NCBI RefSeq assembly: GCF_027587205.1
Contig: NZ_JAPDOD010000041.1
Span: forward strand, 14,341 to 78,340
Direction: 5' to 3'
Length of the DNA stretch: 64,000 nucleotides
Source of the DNA: Solirubrobacter ginsenosidimutans
Lineage (GTDB): Bacteria; Actinomycetota; Thermoleophilia; Solirubrobacterales; Solirubrobacteraceae
Of this stretch, positions 1 to 7,843 are shown one piece after another. Under the pieces are notes generated by a model that saw nothing but the letters and a program-made list of their open reading frames with translations, was not told the DNA's origin and searched no databases. The first letter of the stretch is position 1; each line of letters starts with the position of its first letter. The translations under genes and the position numbers were made by a program.

Positions 1-46
1 CGCCCGCCAAGGCCCGCGAAACGTCCTGCGGTGTGGTGAAACTCAC
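1..46 (-). CDS. Start of a gene downstream of coxM (partial, possibly MoxR-type ATPase coxD)
   Basis: A GTG at 46-44 opens a frame that runs off the left edge and reads (M)SFTTPQDVSRALAG. It begins 4 nt after the coxM stop on the same strand, so it is very likely the next gene of the cox operon. The short peptide resembles the N-terminus of CoxD/MoxR AAA+ ATPases, which often follow coxSLM and help mature the molybdenum enzyme. Fifteen residues are too few to be sure, so the family is inference only. Confidence 0.4.
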   Translation of the reverse strand, partial: MSFTTPQDVSRALAG

Positions 47-50
47 CCGT

Positions 51-890
51 TCATTGTGACGCGGCCGTGATCGCCCGCTTGGTCAGCACGCGCGCCAGGT
101 GGCGCTTGTAGTCCTGCGAGGCGTTGAGGTCGGCGGGCGGCTCGGTGCCGTCGGCCGCGTTCTCGGCGGCCGCGGCGATCGTGTCCGCGGTCAGCGGCTG
201 GCCGCGCAGGGCGTCCTCCACCGCGGTCGCCCGCAGCGGCGTCGAGCCCATGTGGGTCAGGCCGACGCGCACGTCCGCGCAGGACCCGTCGCCGCCCTTC
301 TTGATCAGTGCGGAGACGGCCACCATCGCCCAGTCCTCCTGGCGGCGATTGAACTTCTCGTAGCCATACCCGTAGCCCTCGAGCGCGGGAATTCTGACCT
401 CCGTCAGAATTTCGTCCTCGGCGACGACCGTCGTCAGGTAGTCCTCGAAGAAGTCCGCGGCCGCGACCTCGCGCTCGCCGTCCGGACCCCGCAGGATCAC
501 CGAGCCTTCGTGGGCGAGCATGATCGCGGGCAGGTCGGAGGCCGGGTCGCCGTGGGCGAGCGTGCCGCCGATCGTGCCCATGTTGCGGACCTGCTGGTCG
601 GCGATCGTCGCCGCTGCGGCGGACGGGAGGCCGAAGCCGCCGGTCGCCACCGCATGGTGGCGAACCATGGAGCCGAACGTGATGACGCCGCCCGAACGGT
701 TGACGCCCCGCAGCTCCTCGACGCGGCGCAGATCGACCAGCAGCGTGGGCGCCGCCAGCCGGAGCTTCATCAGCGGGATCAGGGAGTGGCCGCCGGCGAG
801 CAGCTTGGCGTCCTCGCCGCCGTCCTTGAGCGCAGCGAGCGCTTCGTCGAGCGTCCCGGGCGCAACGTAGTCGAACTCAGCGGGGATCAA
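51..890 (-). CDS. coxM: CoxM-like FAD-binding subunit of a molybdenum hydroxylase
   Basis: Predicted 279-aa medium subunit (FAD_binding_5 plus CO_deh_flav_C) of a xanthine dehydrogenase/CO dehydrogenase family enzyme; it carries electrons from the [2Fe-2S] subunit to FAD. The N-terminus [17 protein letters not shown], the FAD motif AGGHSLIPLMKLRL (about residues 32-45) and TIGGTLAHGDPASDLPA (about 110-126) are typical. The start is a TTG at 890 that overlaps the coxL stop, with GGAGG seven bases upstream; a longer frame exists upstream but lies inside coxL. Gene order is S-L-M on the minus strand, translationally coupled. Confidence 0.9.
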   Translation of the reverse strand: MIPAEFDYVAPGTLDEALAALKDGGEDAKLLAGGHSLIPLMKLRLAAPTLLVDLRRVEELRGVNRSGGVITFGSMVRHHAVATGGFGLPSAAAATIADQQVRNMGTIGGTLAHGDPASDLPAIMLAHEGSVILRGPDGEREVAAADFFEDYLTTVVAEDEILTEVRIPALEGYGYGYEKFNRRQEDWAMVAVSALIKKGGDGSCADVRVGLTHMGSTPLRATAVEDALRGQPLTADTIAAAAENAADGTEPPADLNASQDYKRHLARVLTKRAITAASQ

Positions 891-3225
891 GACTTCGCCT
901 CCTGGATTTCTTCCCAGATCCGCATGGGACTGAGCGGCATGTTCAGGTACGTGACGCCGAGCGGGCGCAGCGCGTCGATCACGGCGTTGGTTACCGCGGG
1001 CGACGCGGCGATCGTGCCGGCCTCGCCGATCCCCTTGACCCCGAGCGAGTTCACCGGCGACGGCGTCTCCGTGCGATCCAGGTCGAAGGACGGCACGTCG
1101 GCGGCGCTGGGCAGCGCGTAGTCGGCGAAGTTGCTCGTGACGAGCTGGCCGTCCTCGGTGTAGTGGATGCGCTCGAACAGCGCCTGGCCGATCGCGTGAA
1201 CGATCCCGCCGTGGACCTGACCGTCGATCAGCTTCGGGTTGATCGCCGGGCCGCAGTCGTCGATCGCGACGTACTTGACGACGTCGACGTTGCCGGTCTC
1301 CGGGTCCACGTCGACCACGCACGCGTGCGCGCCGAACGGGAACACGAAGTTCTCCGGGTCATAGAACGCGAGCTCCTCGAGCCCCGGCTCCATGCCTTCC
1401 GGCAGGTTCTCGGGGATATAGGCGGCGCCGGCGATCTCGCCGAGCGTCATGCCCTTGTCCGGTGAGCCCTTGACGGAGAACTTGCCCTCGGTGAGCTCGA
1501 TGTCGTCGACCGCGGCCTCGAGCTGGTGGGCGACGATCCGGCGCGCCTTGTCGGCGACCTTGGCGGTGGCGCGGGCGACGGACTCGCCGCCGACCGCGGT
1601 CGAGCGCGATCCGTAGGTGCCCAGCCCCTGCGGGCCGGTCCCGGTGTCGCCGTGGATCACCTCGACGTTGGCCGGGTCGGTGCCGAGCCGGTCGGCCACG
1701 ATCTGGGCCATCGTCGTCTCCAGCCCCTGGCCGTGGGGCGAGGTGCCGGTGTAGACCGTGACCGCGCCCGTGAGGTGCACGCGCACCATCGCGGACTCCC
1801 ACAGGCCGGTCTGCAGGCCGAAGCCGCTCGGGCCGGTGACCCTTGACGGCGCCAGGCCACAGATCTCCGTGTAGGTGGAGAAGCCGACGCCGCGCAGCTT
1901 GCCCGCGGGCGCCTCGGCCTTGATGGCGTCGACGTCGAGGTGGGTGAGCAGGAGGTCCAGCGCGGCCGGGTAGTTGCCGGAGTCGTAGACGACGCCGAGC
2001 GCGGTCTCGTGCGGGAAGCTGGCCGGGTCCATGAAGTTCTTCCGGCGGAGGTCGAGCCGGTCCATGCCGAGCTCGGCCGCCAGCTGGTCGATGCAGACCT
2101 CGATCATGTGCGTGGCCTCGGGGCGCCCGGCCCCGCGGATCGCGTCGGTCGAGACCTTGTTCGTGAAGACGCCGATGATGTCGGTCTGGACCGCCGGGAT
2201 GTCGTAGACGCCGCTCATCACGAACGCGCCCAGCGACGGGATCGTCGGCGTCAGCAGCATCAGGTAGGCGCCGAGGTCCTGATAGATCGTGGTGTGGAAG
2301 GCGGTGATCTTGCCTTCCTTGGTCGCGCCGATGCGCACGTGGGCGACCTGGTCGCGCCCGTGGTGGGTGGCGAGCATGCCCTCGGTGCGCGACTCGACCC
2401 ACTTGATCGGCCGCTCGAGCTTGCGCGAGGCCCACGCGAGCGCGATCTCCTCGCCATAGATCTGCAGCTTGGAGCCGAAGCCGCCGCCCACTTCGGGGGC
2501 GATGGCGCGCACCTTCTCCTCGCTGATCCCGAGCTGGAGGCCGAGGAAGAGCCGCAGGAAGTGCGGGACCTGCGTGCTCGAGGTGAGCGTGAGCGACCCG
2601 GCGCGGTAGTCCGCGAGCACGCCGCGGGGCTCGATCGCCGCGCCCGCGGTGCGGTGATTGACCACCCGGCGCTCGACGATCACGTCGGCGGCCGCGAAGC
2701 CCGCCTCGAGGTCCCCGCCGCCGAGCGACCACTCGTGGCACTTGTTGGTGCCGAGCTCCTCGTGCACGAGCGGGGCACCGTCGTCGAGTGCCGTCTCGAG
2801 GTTGACGACCACTGGGAGCGGGTCGTATTCGACCAGGACCTGCTCGGCGGCGTCGACGACGGCGTAGCGATCGGAGCCGATCACCAGCGCGACGGGGTCG
2901 CCGACGCAGTTGACCTCGTCCTTGGCGATCGACCAGTGCGGCGGGTTGTTGACGTTGATCCCGGGCGGAACCCAGGCCATCGGCAGCGGGGCTTCGAGGT
3001 CGAGGTCGTGGCCGGTGAAGACCGCGTGGACGCCGGGATAGTCCTTGGCCGCGGACGTGTCGATCGAGACGATCTTCGCGTGCGCCTCGGGCGAGCGGAC
3101 GAACGCCGCCCACAGCTGCCCGGTGACGTTGATGTCGTCGATGTAGCGCGCGCGGCCCATGATCAGCCGCGGGTCCTCCTTGCGCTTGATCGCCTGGCCG
3201 ACCCAGGGCGCCGCCGCGACGGCGC

Positions 3226-3229
<4 letters not shown>
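887..3229 (-). CDS. coxL: CoxL-like molybdopterin-binding large subunit (form II type)
   Basis: A 780-aa aldehyde oxidase/xanthine dehydrogenase-type large subunit binding the molybdenum-cytosine dinucleotide cofactor. It has the full family length with both the Ald_Xan_dh_C domain (near the N-terminus: [17 protein letters not shown]) and MoCoBD domains ([11 protein letters not shown] at about residue 250). The active-site loop reads AIRGAGR (about residues 357-365). True form I CO dehydrogenase has a Cys-containing SFR loop; GAGR marks form II, whose physiological substrate is usually unproven. It overlaps coxS by 4 nt and coxM by 4 nt. CO oxidation should not be assumed. Confidence 0.93.
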
Positions 3230-3693
<464 letters not shown>

Positions 3694-3750
3694 GTGTCTC
3701 CTCCCAGTCGGAAAACCGGGCGGATCATATTGCTCGCCGGTGAGCGTGCG

Positions 3751-4359
3751 CTAGGTGGTGGCGCGGCGGCGGTGATACGCGAAGGTCAGCTGCGCCAGGA
3801 TGAGGCGATCCTCGGTCTCGATCTCGACGAAGCTCAGCGACACGTCGGTGTCGGTCTCACGAACCGTCGACGCGGTGGCCTTGATCTCGCGATTGGCCTG
3901 GACGAGACCGATCACGACGTCGTGCAGGTCCGCCGGCTGGTAGGACGACTGGCGGGCGACGCGCAGTCCGCCGGCGCTGATGTCGCGGGTGAAGGTGGTC
4001 TTCGGCGGGCTGTCGGGGTCGCCGAGCGGGCGCAGGTGGGCGGGCAGGACGAGCGGCGCGCGCGAGAACGTCCGGCGCTGGCCGAGCCGGAACGGGTCAA
4101 GCAGGGTCGCGACGAGCTCTCCGTCGGTGCCGGCCGGGCGGACCTCGGCCTTGAGGGCCTGCAGCGAGCCGCCGGCGTCGATCAGGAGATAGGTGGTCAG
4201 GTGGCCGGGCGCGAGCGCGTCCTCCGGCAGCGGACCGCTGGGCGCGAGAACGACGTCGGAGCCGGTGAACCCGACCACGAGGCAGGGCACAGCCTCGTCG
4301 CCTAGATCGAGCTGGGCTGGTTGTCCCTCGCTGAGCGCGCTTGCAAATCCCGTAGCCAT
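3751..4359 (-). CDS. PilZ-domain protein (probable c-di-GMP receptor)
   Basis: A 202-aa protein with a YcgR-like N-terminal beta domain (residues ~10-95) and a C-terminal PilZ domain. The c-di-GMP signature is present: a basic loop QRRTFSRAP (about 93-101, the RxxxR element) and DISAGGLRV (about 126-134, the D/NxSxxG element). Such proteins bind cyclic di-GMP and alter motility or exopolysaccharide output. Translation starts at ATG 4359, preceded by GGGAAGAA. It stands alone between coxS (57-nt gap) and the VOC gene, so its partner cannot be inferred; chemotaxis genes occur at the far right of the window. Confidence 0.85.
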   Translation of the reverse strand: MATGFASALSEGQPAQLDLGDEAVPCLVVGFTGSDVVLAPSGPLPEDALAPGHLTTYLLIDAGGSLQALKAEVRPAGTDGELVATLLDPFRLGQRRTFSRAPLVLPAHLRPLGDPDSPPKTTFTRDISAGGLRVARQSSYQPADLHDVVIGLVQANREIKATASTVRETDTDVSLSFVEIETEDRLILAQLTFAYHRRRATT

Positions 4360-4417
4360 AGGTTCTTCCCAGACGCTGTATCGGCCACACGCCGTCGCGG
4401 GTTTAGAGGCAATTCCT

Positions 4418-4822
4418 TCAGGTGCGCTGCGTCAGGCTGAACCAGTTGCCGAAGGGGTCGCGGAACAGCGCTTCGACGCCGTAGAAGCGCTCGGCCGGCT
4501 CCTGCAGGAACTCGACGCCCTTGGCCTTCAGCGCGTCGTAGGTGGCGCGGCAGTCCGCGGTGGCGAACACGCCGCTGCCCATCGCGCCCTTGCCCACCAG
4601 CGCCTTGATCTGCTCGGCGGCCTCGGGCGGCATCATCGGCGGTCCGGGGACGAGCAGCACGATCTCGAGGTCGGGCTGGCCCGCCGGGCCGACGCTGAGC
4701 CAGCGGAACGTGTCCATGGTCTGGTCGGCGCGGACCTCGAAGCCGAGCGCGTCGCGGTAGAACGCGAGCGCCTCGTCCTGGTCCAGGACCCAGATCGTCG
4801 CGTGGGAAAGCCGGGTGATCAT
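4418..4822 (-). CDS. VOC/glyoxalase-fold protein
   Basis: A 134-aa single-chain member of the vicinal oxygen chelate superfamily. Two beta-alpha-beta-beta-beta modules are visible: ITRLSHATIWVLDQDEALAFYRD at the start contains the first metal-ligand His (H7), and GVEALFRDPFGNWFSLTQ near the C-terminus contains the family's DPFGN turn. This subfamily (glyoxalase/bleomycin-resistance-like, AraC-linked) has no assigned substrate. ATG 4822 lies 7 nt after a TAGCGT hexamer, so a leaderless mRNA is predicted. The AraC-type gene stops 25 nt upstream on the same strand. Confidence 0.88.
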   Translation of the reverse strand: MITRLSHATIWVLDQDEALAFYRDALGFEVRADQTMDTFRWLSVGPAGQPDLEIVLLVPGPPMMPPEAAEQIKALVGKGAMGSGVFATADCRATYDALKAKGVEFLQEPAERFYGVEALFRDPFGNWFSLTQRT

Positions 4823-4829
4823 GGCCGCG

Positions 4830-4835
4830 ACGCTA
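4830..4835 (-). promoter_or_regulatory. Predicted -10 element of the VOC gene
   Basis: On the minus strand TAGCGT (TANNNT) is followed by 7 nt and the ATG at 4822, so the start codon is the predicted first transcribed base. No Shine-Dalgarno sequence fits between. Confidence 0.5.
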
Positions 4836-4847
4836 ATGCCGGCCGTG

Positions 4848-5240
4848 TCACTCCGCTTCCGGAAAACTGCTCTTGCGGGTCCACATGAGCGTGAAGCAGC
4901 CCGGGATCATCGGCGGCGGCGCGCCGCGGTGGCGGTCGCGGTAGGCGGTCGGCGTCTCGCCCATGATCTCCCCGAAGGCGGTGCTGAACCAGCCGATCGA
5001 GGTGAAGCCGACATCCAGGGCGATCTGGGTGACGGGCGTGTCGGACTCCCGGAGCGCGTCGGCCGCGCGCTCGATCCGGCGGCGCTGCAGATAGCGGTGG
5101 GGCGTCTCGCCGAACTCGCGCTTGAACTGGCGGATGAAGTGCGCCTCGGAGGCGAGCGCCGCGCGGGCCAGCGTGGCGATGTCCAGCGGTTCCGCGTAGC
5201 GGCGGTCGATCTCGTCCTTGGCGGCTCGCAGGTGGTTCAC
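4848..5240 (-). CDS. AraC-family helix-turn-helix regulator (DNA-binding domain only)
   Basis: A 130-aa protein consisting almost wholly of an AraC-type double helix-turn-helix domain: LDIATLARAALASEAHFIRQFKREFG contains the first HTH, and PVTQIALDVGFTSIGWFSTAFGE is the second with the conserved GF..F..F pattern. There is no effector domain, so any signal must be sensed otherwise. The start is GTG 5240, which overlaps the TGA of the upstream winged-helix gene (GTGA). The same arrangement, a short AraC protein followed by a VOC protein, is often seen in actinobacteria, which suggests joint function with the downstream VOC gene. Confidence 0.85.
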   Translation of the reverse strand: MNHLRAAKDEIDRRYAEPLDIATLARAALASEAHFIRQFKREFGETPHRYLQRRRIERAADALRESDTPVTQIALDVGFTSIGWFSTAFGEIMGETPTAYRDRHRGAPPPMIPGCFTLMWTRKSSFPEAE

Positions 5241-6271
5241 GGCGCGAAGGCCACCTCGCCGTCCGGTGCGCAGAACCGCGCCGTGCGGAGCGCTTCTTCG
5301 CGGATGGCGCGGTGGTCGAAGTCGGTGTGGGGCGTGATGAGCAACCGCGGGCCGTCCATCCGCCAGCTGGCGGCGACGCGGCCGTCGACGGTCACCGTGC
5401 AGGCGCCGCTGAGCGTGAGTTTGAGCGGCTGGATCTCGGGCGGGATGATCCGGTCGCGGTCGGCGTAGGCCAGCAGCGGCTGGTCCCAGTTGCCCAGGAA
5501 GCGCGGCGGGAGCTTCGTCTTCGCGGGTGGGAGCGGCTGATCCGGGAGGTCGATCAGCTCGCGGCCCTGCTCGTCGCGGTAGGCGAGGGTCGCGACGTCC
5601 TCCCACGGGAACTCGCGCTGGGCGACGCCGGCCCAGTCGGCGACGTCCTTGCGGGAGGCCGGGCCGAAGGCGGTCAGATAGCGGGTGAGAACGAGCGCGG
5701 CGGCCTGTTTCTGGTCCGGCAGCGGGCGCGGGTCGAGCACGAACCGCGCGTTGCGGGTGCTGTCGCGCCAGTGGCCGGCGGGCGGGAGGAACGTGAGCGG
5801 GAGCAGCGTGCGGGCGTAGAGCAGCGGCATGTTCGGGTCCGGCGGGGCGCCATCGTGGGTCGCGATCCGCTCGCGCAACTCGACGTTGGTGCGCGGCGTC
5901 TGCAGAAACGCGGTCAGGTCGGCGGCGATGCGCTCCTCGTCGAGGTCGGGGTGGCGCTTGCGCAGTGTCCGCATCCGGTGGTGGCGGCACAGCTGCGCGT
6001 AGGCCGGGAAGTCCTCGGCGTGCGCCAGATGCAGCGTCATCCGCATCAGCGTGGCCTTCTTGACCTGCCCGTGGTCGATCGCGGCCTCGAGCGCGGCCTG
6101 CGTGAAGCCCTCCAGGCGGGCGGCGAGCGCGATGTGCGGCGCCGGTGGGTGCTGGCCCTGCAGCGGTGTCAGGCGGCGGATCGCCTCGGCCGGCTTCAGG
6201 CTTTGTCGCTCGATCAGGAACTGGCGCGCTGCGGTCGCCGCCGTGAGCTCTTCGCGTGTCAGGACCCGCAT
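5237..6271 (-). CDS. Winged-helix DNA-binding domain protein (HTH_42/YcaQ-AlkZ-like)
   Basis: A 344-aa protein of the HTH_42 (PF06224-like) family. It starts RVLTREELTAATAARQFL and contains LTPLQGQHPPAPHIALAARL, ASRKDVADWAG and a C-terminal RVAASWRMDGPRLLI stretch typical of the family. Relatives include YcaQ and AlkZ, DNA glycosylases acting on interstrand crosslinks, but the catalytic QxQ/QxD residues are not obvious here beyond LQGQ (about 43-46), so glycosylase activity is only possible. ATG 6271 lies 7 nt after the hexamer TACGCT; a longer upstream frame overlaps the divergent gene and is not used. Confidence 0.8.
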   Translation of the reverse strand: MRVLTREELTAATAARQFLIERQSLKPAEAIRRLTPLQGQHPPAPHIALAARLEGFTQAALEAAIDHGQVKKATLMRMTLHLAHAEDFPAYAQLCRHHRMRTLRKRHPDLDEERIAADLTAFLQTPRTNVELRERIATHDGAPPDPNMPLLYARTLLPLTFLPPAGHWRDSTRNARFVLDPRPLPDQKQAAALVLTRYLTAFGPASRKDVADWAGVAQREFPWEDVATLAYRDEQGRELIDLPDQPLPPAKTKLPPRFLGNWDQPLLAYADRDRIIPPEIQPLKLTLSGACTVTVDGRVAASWRMDGPRLLITPHTDFDHRAIREEALRTARFCAPDGEVAFAP

Positions 6272-6278
6272 CGGCCGC

Positions 6279-6288
6279 AGCGTAGGCT
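6279..6288. promoter_or_regulatory. Overlapping back-to-back -10 elements of two divergent leaderless genes
   Basis: In the 24-bp gap between ATG 6271 (minus) and ATG 6296 (plus), the plus strand reads AGCGTAGGCT. TAGGCT (6283-6288) is a plus-strand -10 hexamer 7 nt before ATG 6296. The reverse complement of AGCGTA (6279-6284), TACGCT, is a minus-strand -10 hexamer 7 nt before ATG 6271. The two share the central TA. No room exists for a leader on either side. Confidence 0.6.
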
Positions 6289-6295
6289 GAAGCGC

Positions 6296-6796
6296 ATGGC
6301 CCTCGCCTTCACGCTGCCTGACACCGACGGAACCCCGACTTCGTTGCACGGCGACGGCGCGCCCGCCGCGGTCGTCGTCTTCACCTGCAACCACTGCCCG
6401 TACGCGCTCGCGTGGCACGAGCGGATCCAGGACGTCGCGCGCGACTACGCCGACCGCGGCGTCCGCGTGCTGCAGATCAACGCCAACGACGCGGTCAAGC
6501 ACCCGCGCGATTCGCTCGCGGCGATGCAGGCGCGGGTCGCGGCCGGCGAGTTCGCCTCCCCCTACCTGCACGACGAGACGCAGGAGGTCGCCCGCGCGTG
6601 GGGCGCCAAGACGACGCCGGACGTGTTCGTCACGGATGCCTCGGGCGTGGTGTACCGGGGCGCGCCGGACGCCGATCACGGCGACCCGTCGCTGAACGCC
6701 GCGTGGCTGCGCGCCGCGCTCGACGACGTGCTCGCCGGCCGTTCGGTCGCCAACCCGGAGACCAAGCCGGTCGGTTGCTCGATCAAGTGGAAGTAG
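6296..6796 (+). CDS. Thioredoxin-fold protein (AhpC/TSA or TlpA-like)
   Basis: A 166-aa thioredoxin-superfamily protein that starts ALAFTLPDTDGTPTSL, the peroxiredoxin/TlpA opening, and carries the redox motif CNHC within VVFTCNHCPYA (about residues 29-39). The remaining fold elements are visible: VRVLQINAND and the cis-proline region GAKTTPDVFVTDA. It has no signal peptide, so it is cytoplasmic. Likely a thiol-disulfide oxidoreductase or peroxiredoxin relative; the partner is unknown. It is the first gene of a rightward run and overlaps the next gene by 10 nt. ATG 6296 is predicted to be leaderless. Confidence 0.88.
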   Translation: MALAFTLPDTDGTPTSLHGDGAPAAVVVFTCNHCPYALAWHERIQDVARDYADRGVRVLQINANDAVKHPRDSLAAMQARVAAGEFASPYLHDETQEVARAWGAKTTPDVFVTDASGVVYRGAPDADHGDPSLNAAWLRAALDDVLAGRSVANPETKPVGCSIKWK

Positions 6797-7092
6797 CGCT
6801 CCTCTACTGGGACGGCTGCCCGTCACACCCGGCGGCGCTGGCGCAGTTGCGCGCGATCCTCGGCGAGGAGTTTCCTGTGACGGTCCGTGAGATCGTCGAC
6901 GAGGAGCAGGCGATCGCGGAGGGATTCCCGGGCTCGCCGACGATCCGGGTCGACGGCGAGGACCTGTTCCCGATCGACGACCCGCCCGGTCTGTCGTGCC
7001 GGATCTACCGGCTCGCCGACGGCCGCTTCTCCCCCACCCCGGATCCCGGCGAGTTACGCGAGGCGTTGGCGCGAGTACGCTCGGCCGGGTGA
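6787..7092 (+). CDS. Small thioredoxin-like protein (MerB/alkylmercury-lyase-annotated family)
   Basis: A 101-aa protein beginning VEVALLYWDGCPSHPAAL and continuing GFPGSPTIRVDGEDLFP and LSCRIYRLADG. This is a common small thioredoxin-fold family that databases often label as alkylmercury lyase-like, although MerB activity is not established for it. Cys at YWDGCPSH sits where thioredoxins have the first active-site Cys; a second Cys is at LSCRIYR. GTG 6787 overlaps the end of the preceding thioredoxin-fold gene, and the stop overlaps the next start (GTGA), so the genes are translationally coupled. Confidence 0.75.
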   Translation: MEVALLYWDGCPSHPAALAQLRAILGEEFPVTVREIVDEEQAIAEGFPGSPTIRVDGEDLFPIDDPPGLSCRIYRLADGRFSPTPDPGELREALARVRSAG

Positions 7093-7679
7093 CGGGACGC
7101 CGCGCACGGAAGGCGCTGTGGAAGGAGATCCGGCGGATCGCGGAGGCGGATCTGGCCCTGGTGGCGGAGGAGATCCGCGACCTCGAGGCCGAGGCTGAGG
7201 GCGACGCCTACTACCGCGCCGTCGGGCTGCACGCGCGCGCCGAGTCGCAACTCGCGACGGCCGGGACGCTCACCGAGCTGCGCGACGTCGCCAGGCTCGC
7301 GGCGGAAGCGCGGCACCAGATCGCGTGTGCGCGGGCGGGTGAGGAGCTCACGCCACGGCCGCTCTGCCTGTTCGACCCCGCGCACGGCCCGTCCGCGCGG
7401 GAGGTCGTGTTCGCCCGCACCGGCGGCGCGCTGGAGAGCGTCCCCGCGTGCTCGGCATGCGCCGAGGAGGTCGACGCGGGCCGCGCGCCCCTCAGCCGCA
7501 AGGTGATGGTTTCCGGCCGCCCCCAGCCGTACTACCGCAGCCCCGCCCACGTCGGCTACTACGGCAGCGGCGACGAGACCTTGTCCGACCTGCTGGTGTT
7601 CGACCTCTCGACCGCCGCGCTGGCCGACCTCGGCCTCGGCCTGTTCGACCTGGCCGGCTGGCCGGACCTCGGGGTGTAG
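7089..7679 (+). CDS. Hypothetical protein with a CxxC pair
   Basis: A 196-aa protein not recognised. Visible features are a basic and acidic helical N-terminus (residues 1-90, rich in Glu, Ala, Arg), a middle part with CLFDPAHGPS and VPACSACAEEVDAG (a single CxxC that could bind metal only with the upstream Cys), and a C-terminal segment PQPYYRSPAHVGYYGSG followed by a short hydrophobic stretch. GTG 7089 overlaps the stop of the upstream gene. Reading is strongly coding by third-position GC. Co-operonic with two thioredoxin-fold genes, so a redox or metal role is possible but unproven. Confidence 0.7.
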   Translation: MTGRRARKALWKEIRRIAEADLALVAEEIRDLEAEAEGDAYYRAVGLHARAESQLATAGTLTELRDVARLAAEARHQIACARAGEELTPRPLCLFDPAHGPSAREVVFARTGGALESVPACSACAEEVDAGRAPLSRKVMVSGRPQPYYRSPAHVGYYGSGDETLSDLLVFDLSTAALADLGLGLFDLAGWPDLGV

Positions 7680-7697
7680 CTCGCCCTCCCCCTAGGT

Positions 7698-7727
7698 GGT
7701 CTCCCGCCACGCCGTTGCGGGGAGACC
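7698..7727 (+). terminator. Candidate terminator hairpin after the thioredoxin-fold operon
   Basis: GGTCTCCC at 7698-7705 pairs with GGGAGACC at 7720-7727 with extra GC pairs inside. It lies 18 nt after the stop at 7679. A second short hairpin (GTGGG 7730-7734 with CCCAC 7741-7745) follows. There is no U-tract, so it is a weak intrinsic terminator at best. Confidence 0.4.
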
Positions 7728-7758
7728 GTGTGGGACATGCCCCACCCACCCTTGCGTT

Positions 7759-7843
7759 CAAGTCGTACACCGGGGACAGTCCCCGGTGTACGACATGTAT
7801 CCAAGCGGTATACCGGGGTCAGACCCCGGTATACGAGATGTAT
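7759..7843. repeat. Two 42-nt palindromic repeats (REP-like pair)
   Basis: Unit 1 is 7759-7800, unit 2 is 7802-7843; both begin CAAG and end ATGTAT. Unit 1 contains a perfect 15-bp stem (7762-7776 with 7780-7794) around the loop CAG. Unit 2 has a 12-bp stem (7808-7819 with 7823-7834) around the same CAG loop. The units differ at seven positions, and inside the shared stem the changes come as compensating pairs (C-G to T-A, A-T to T-A). Such GGGG-CAG-CCCC palindromes resemble REP elements; no transposase is present nearby. Unit 2 runs into the start codon of the next gene. Confidence 0.8.

Noticed and set aside
7728..7841. Upstream in-frame ATG start for the lipoprotein gene
   Set aside because: It would translate both palindromic repeats and bury the signal peptide internally.
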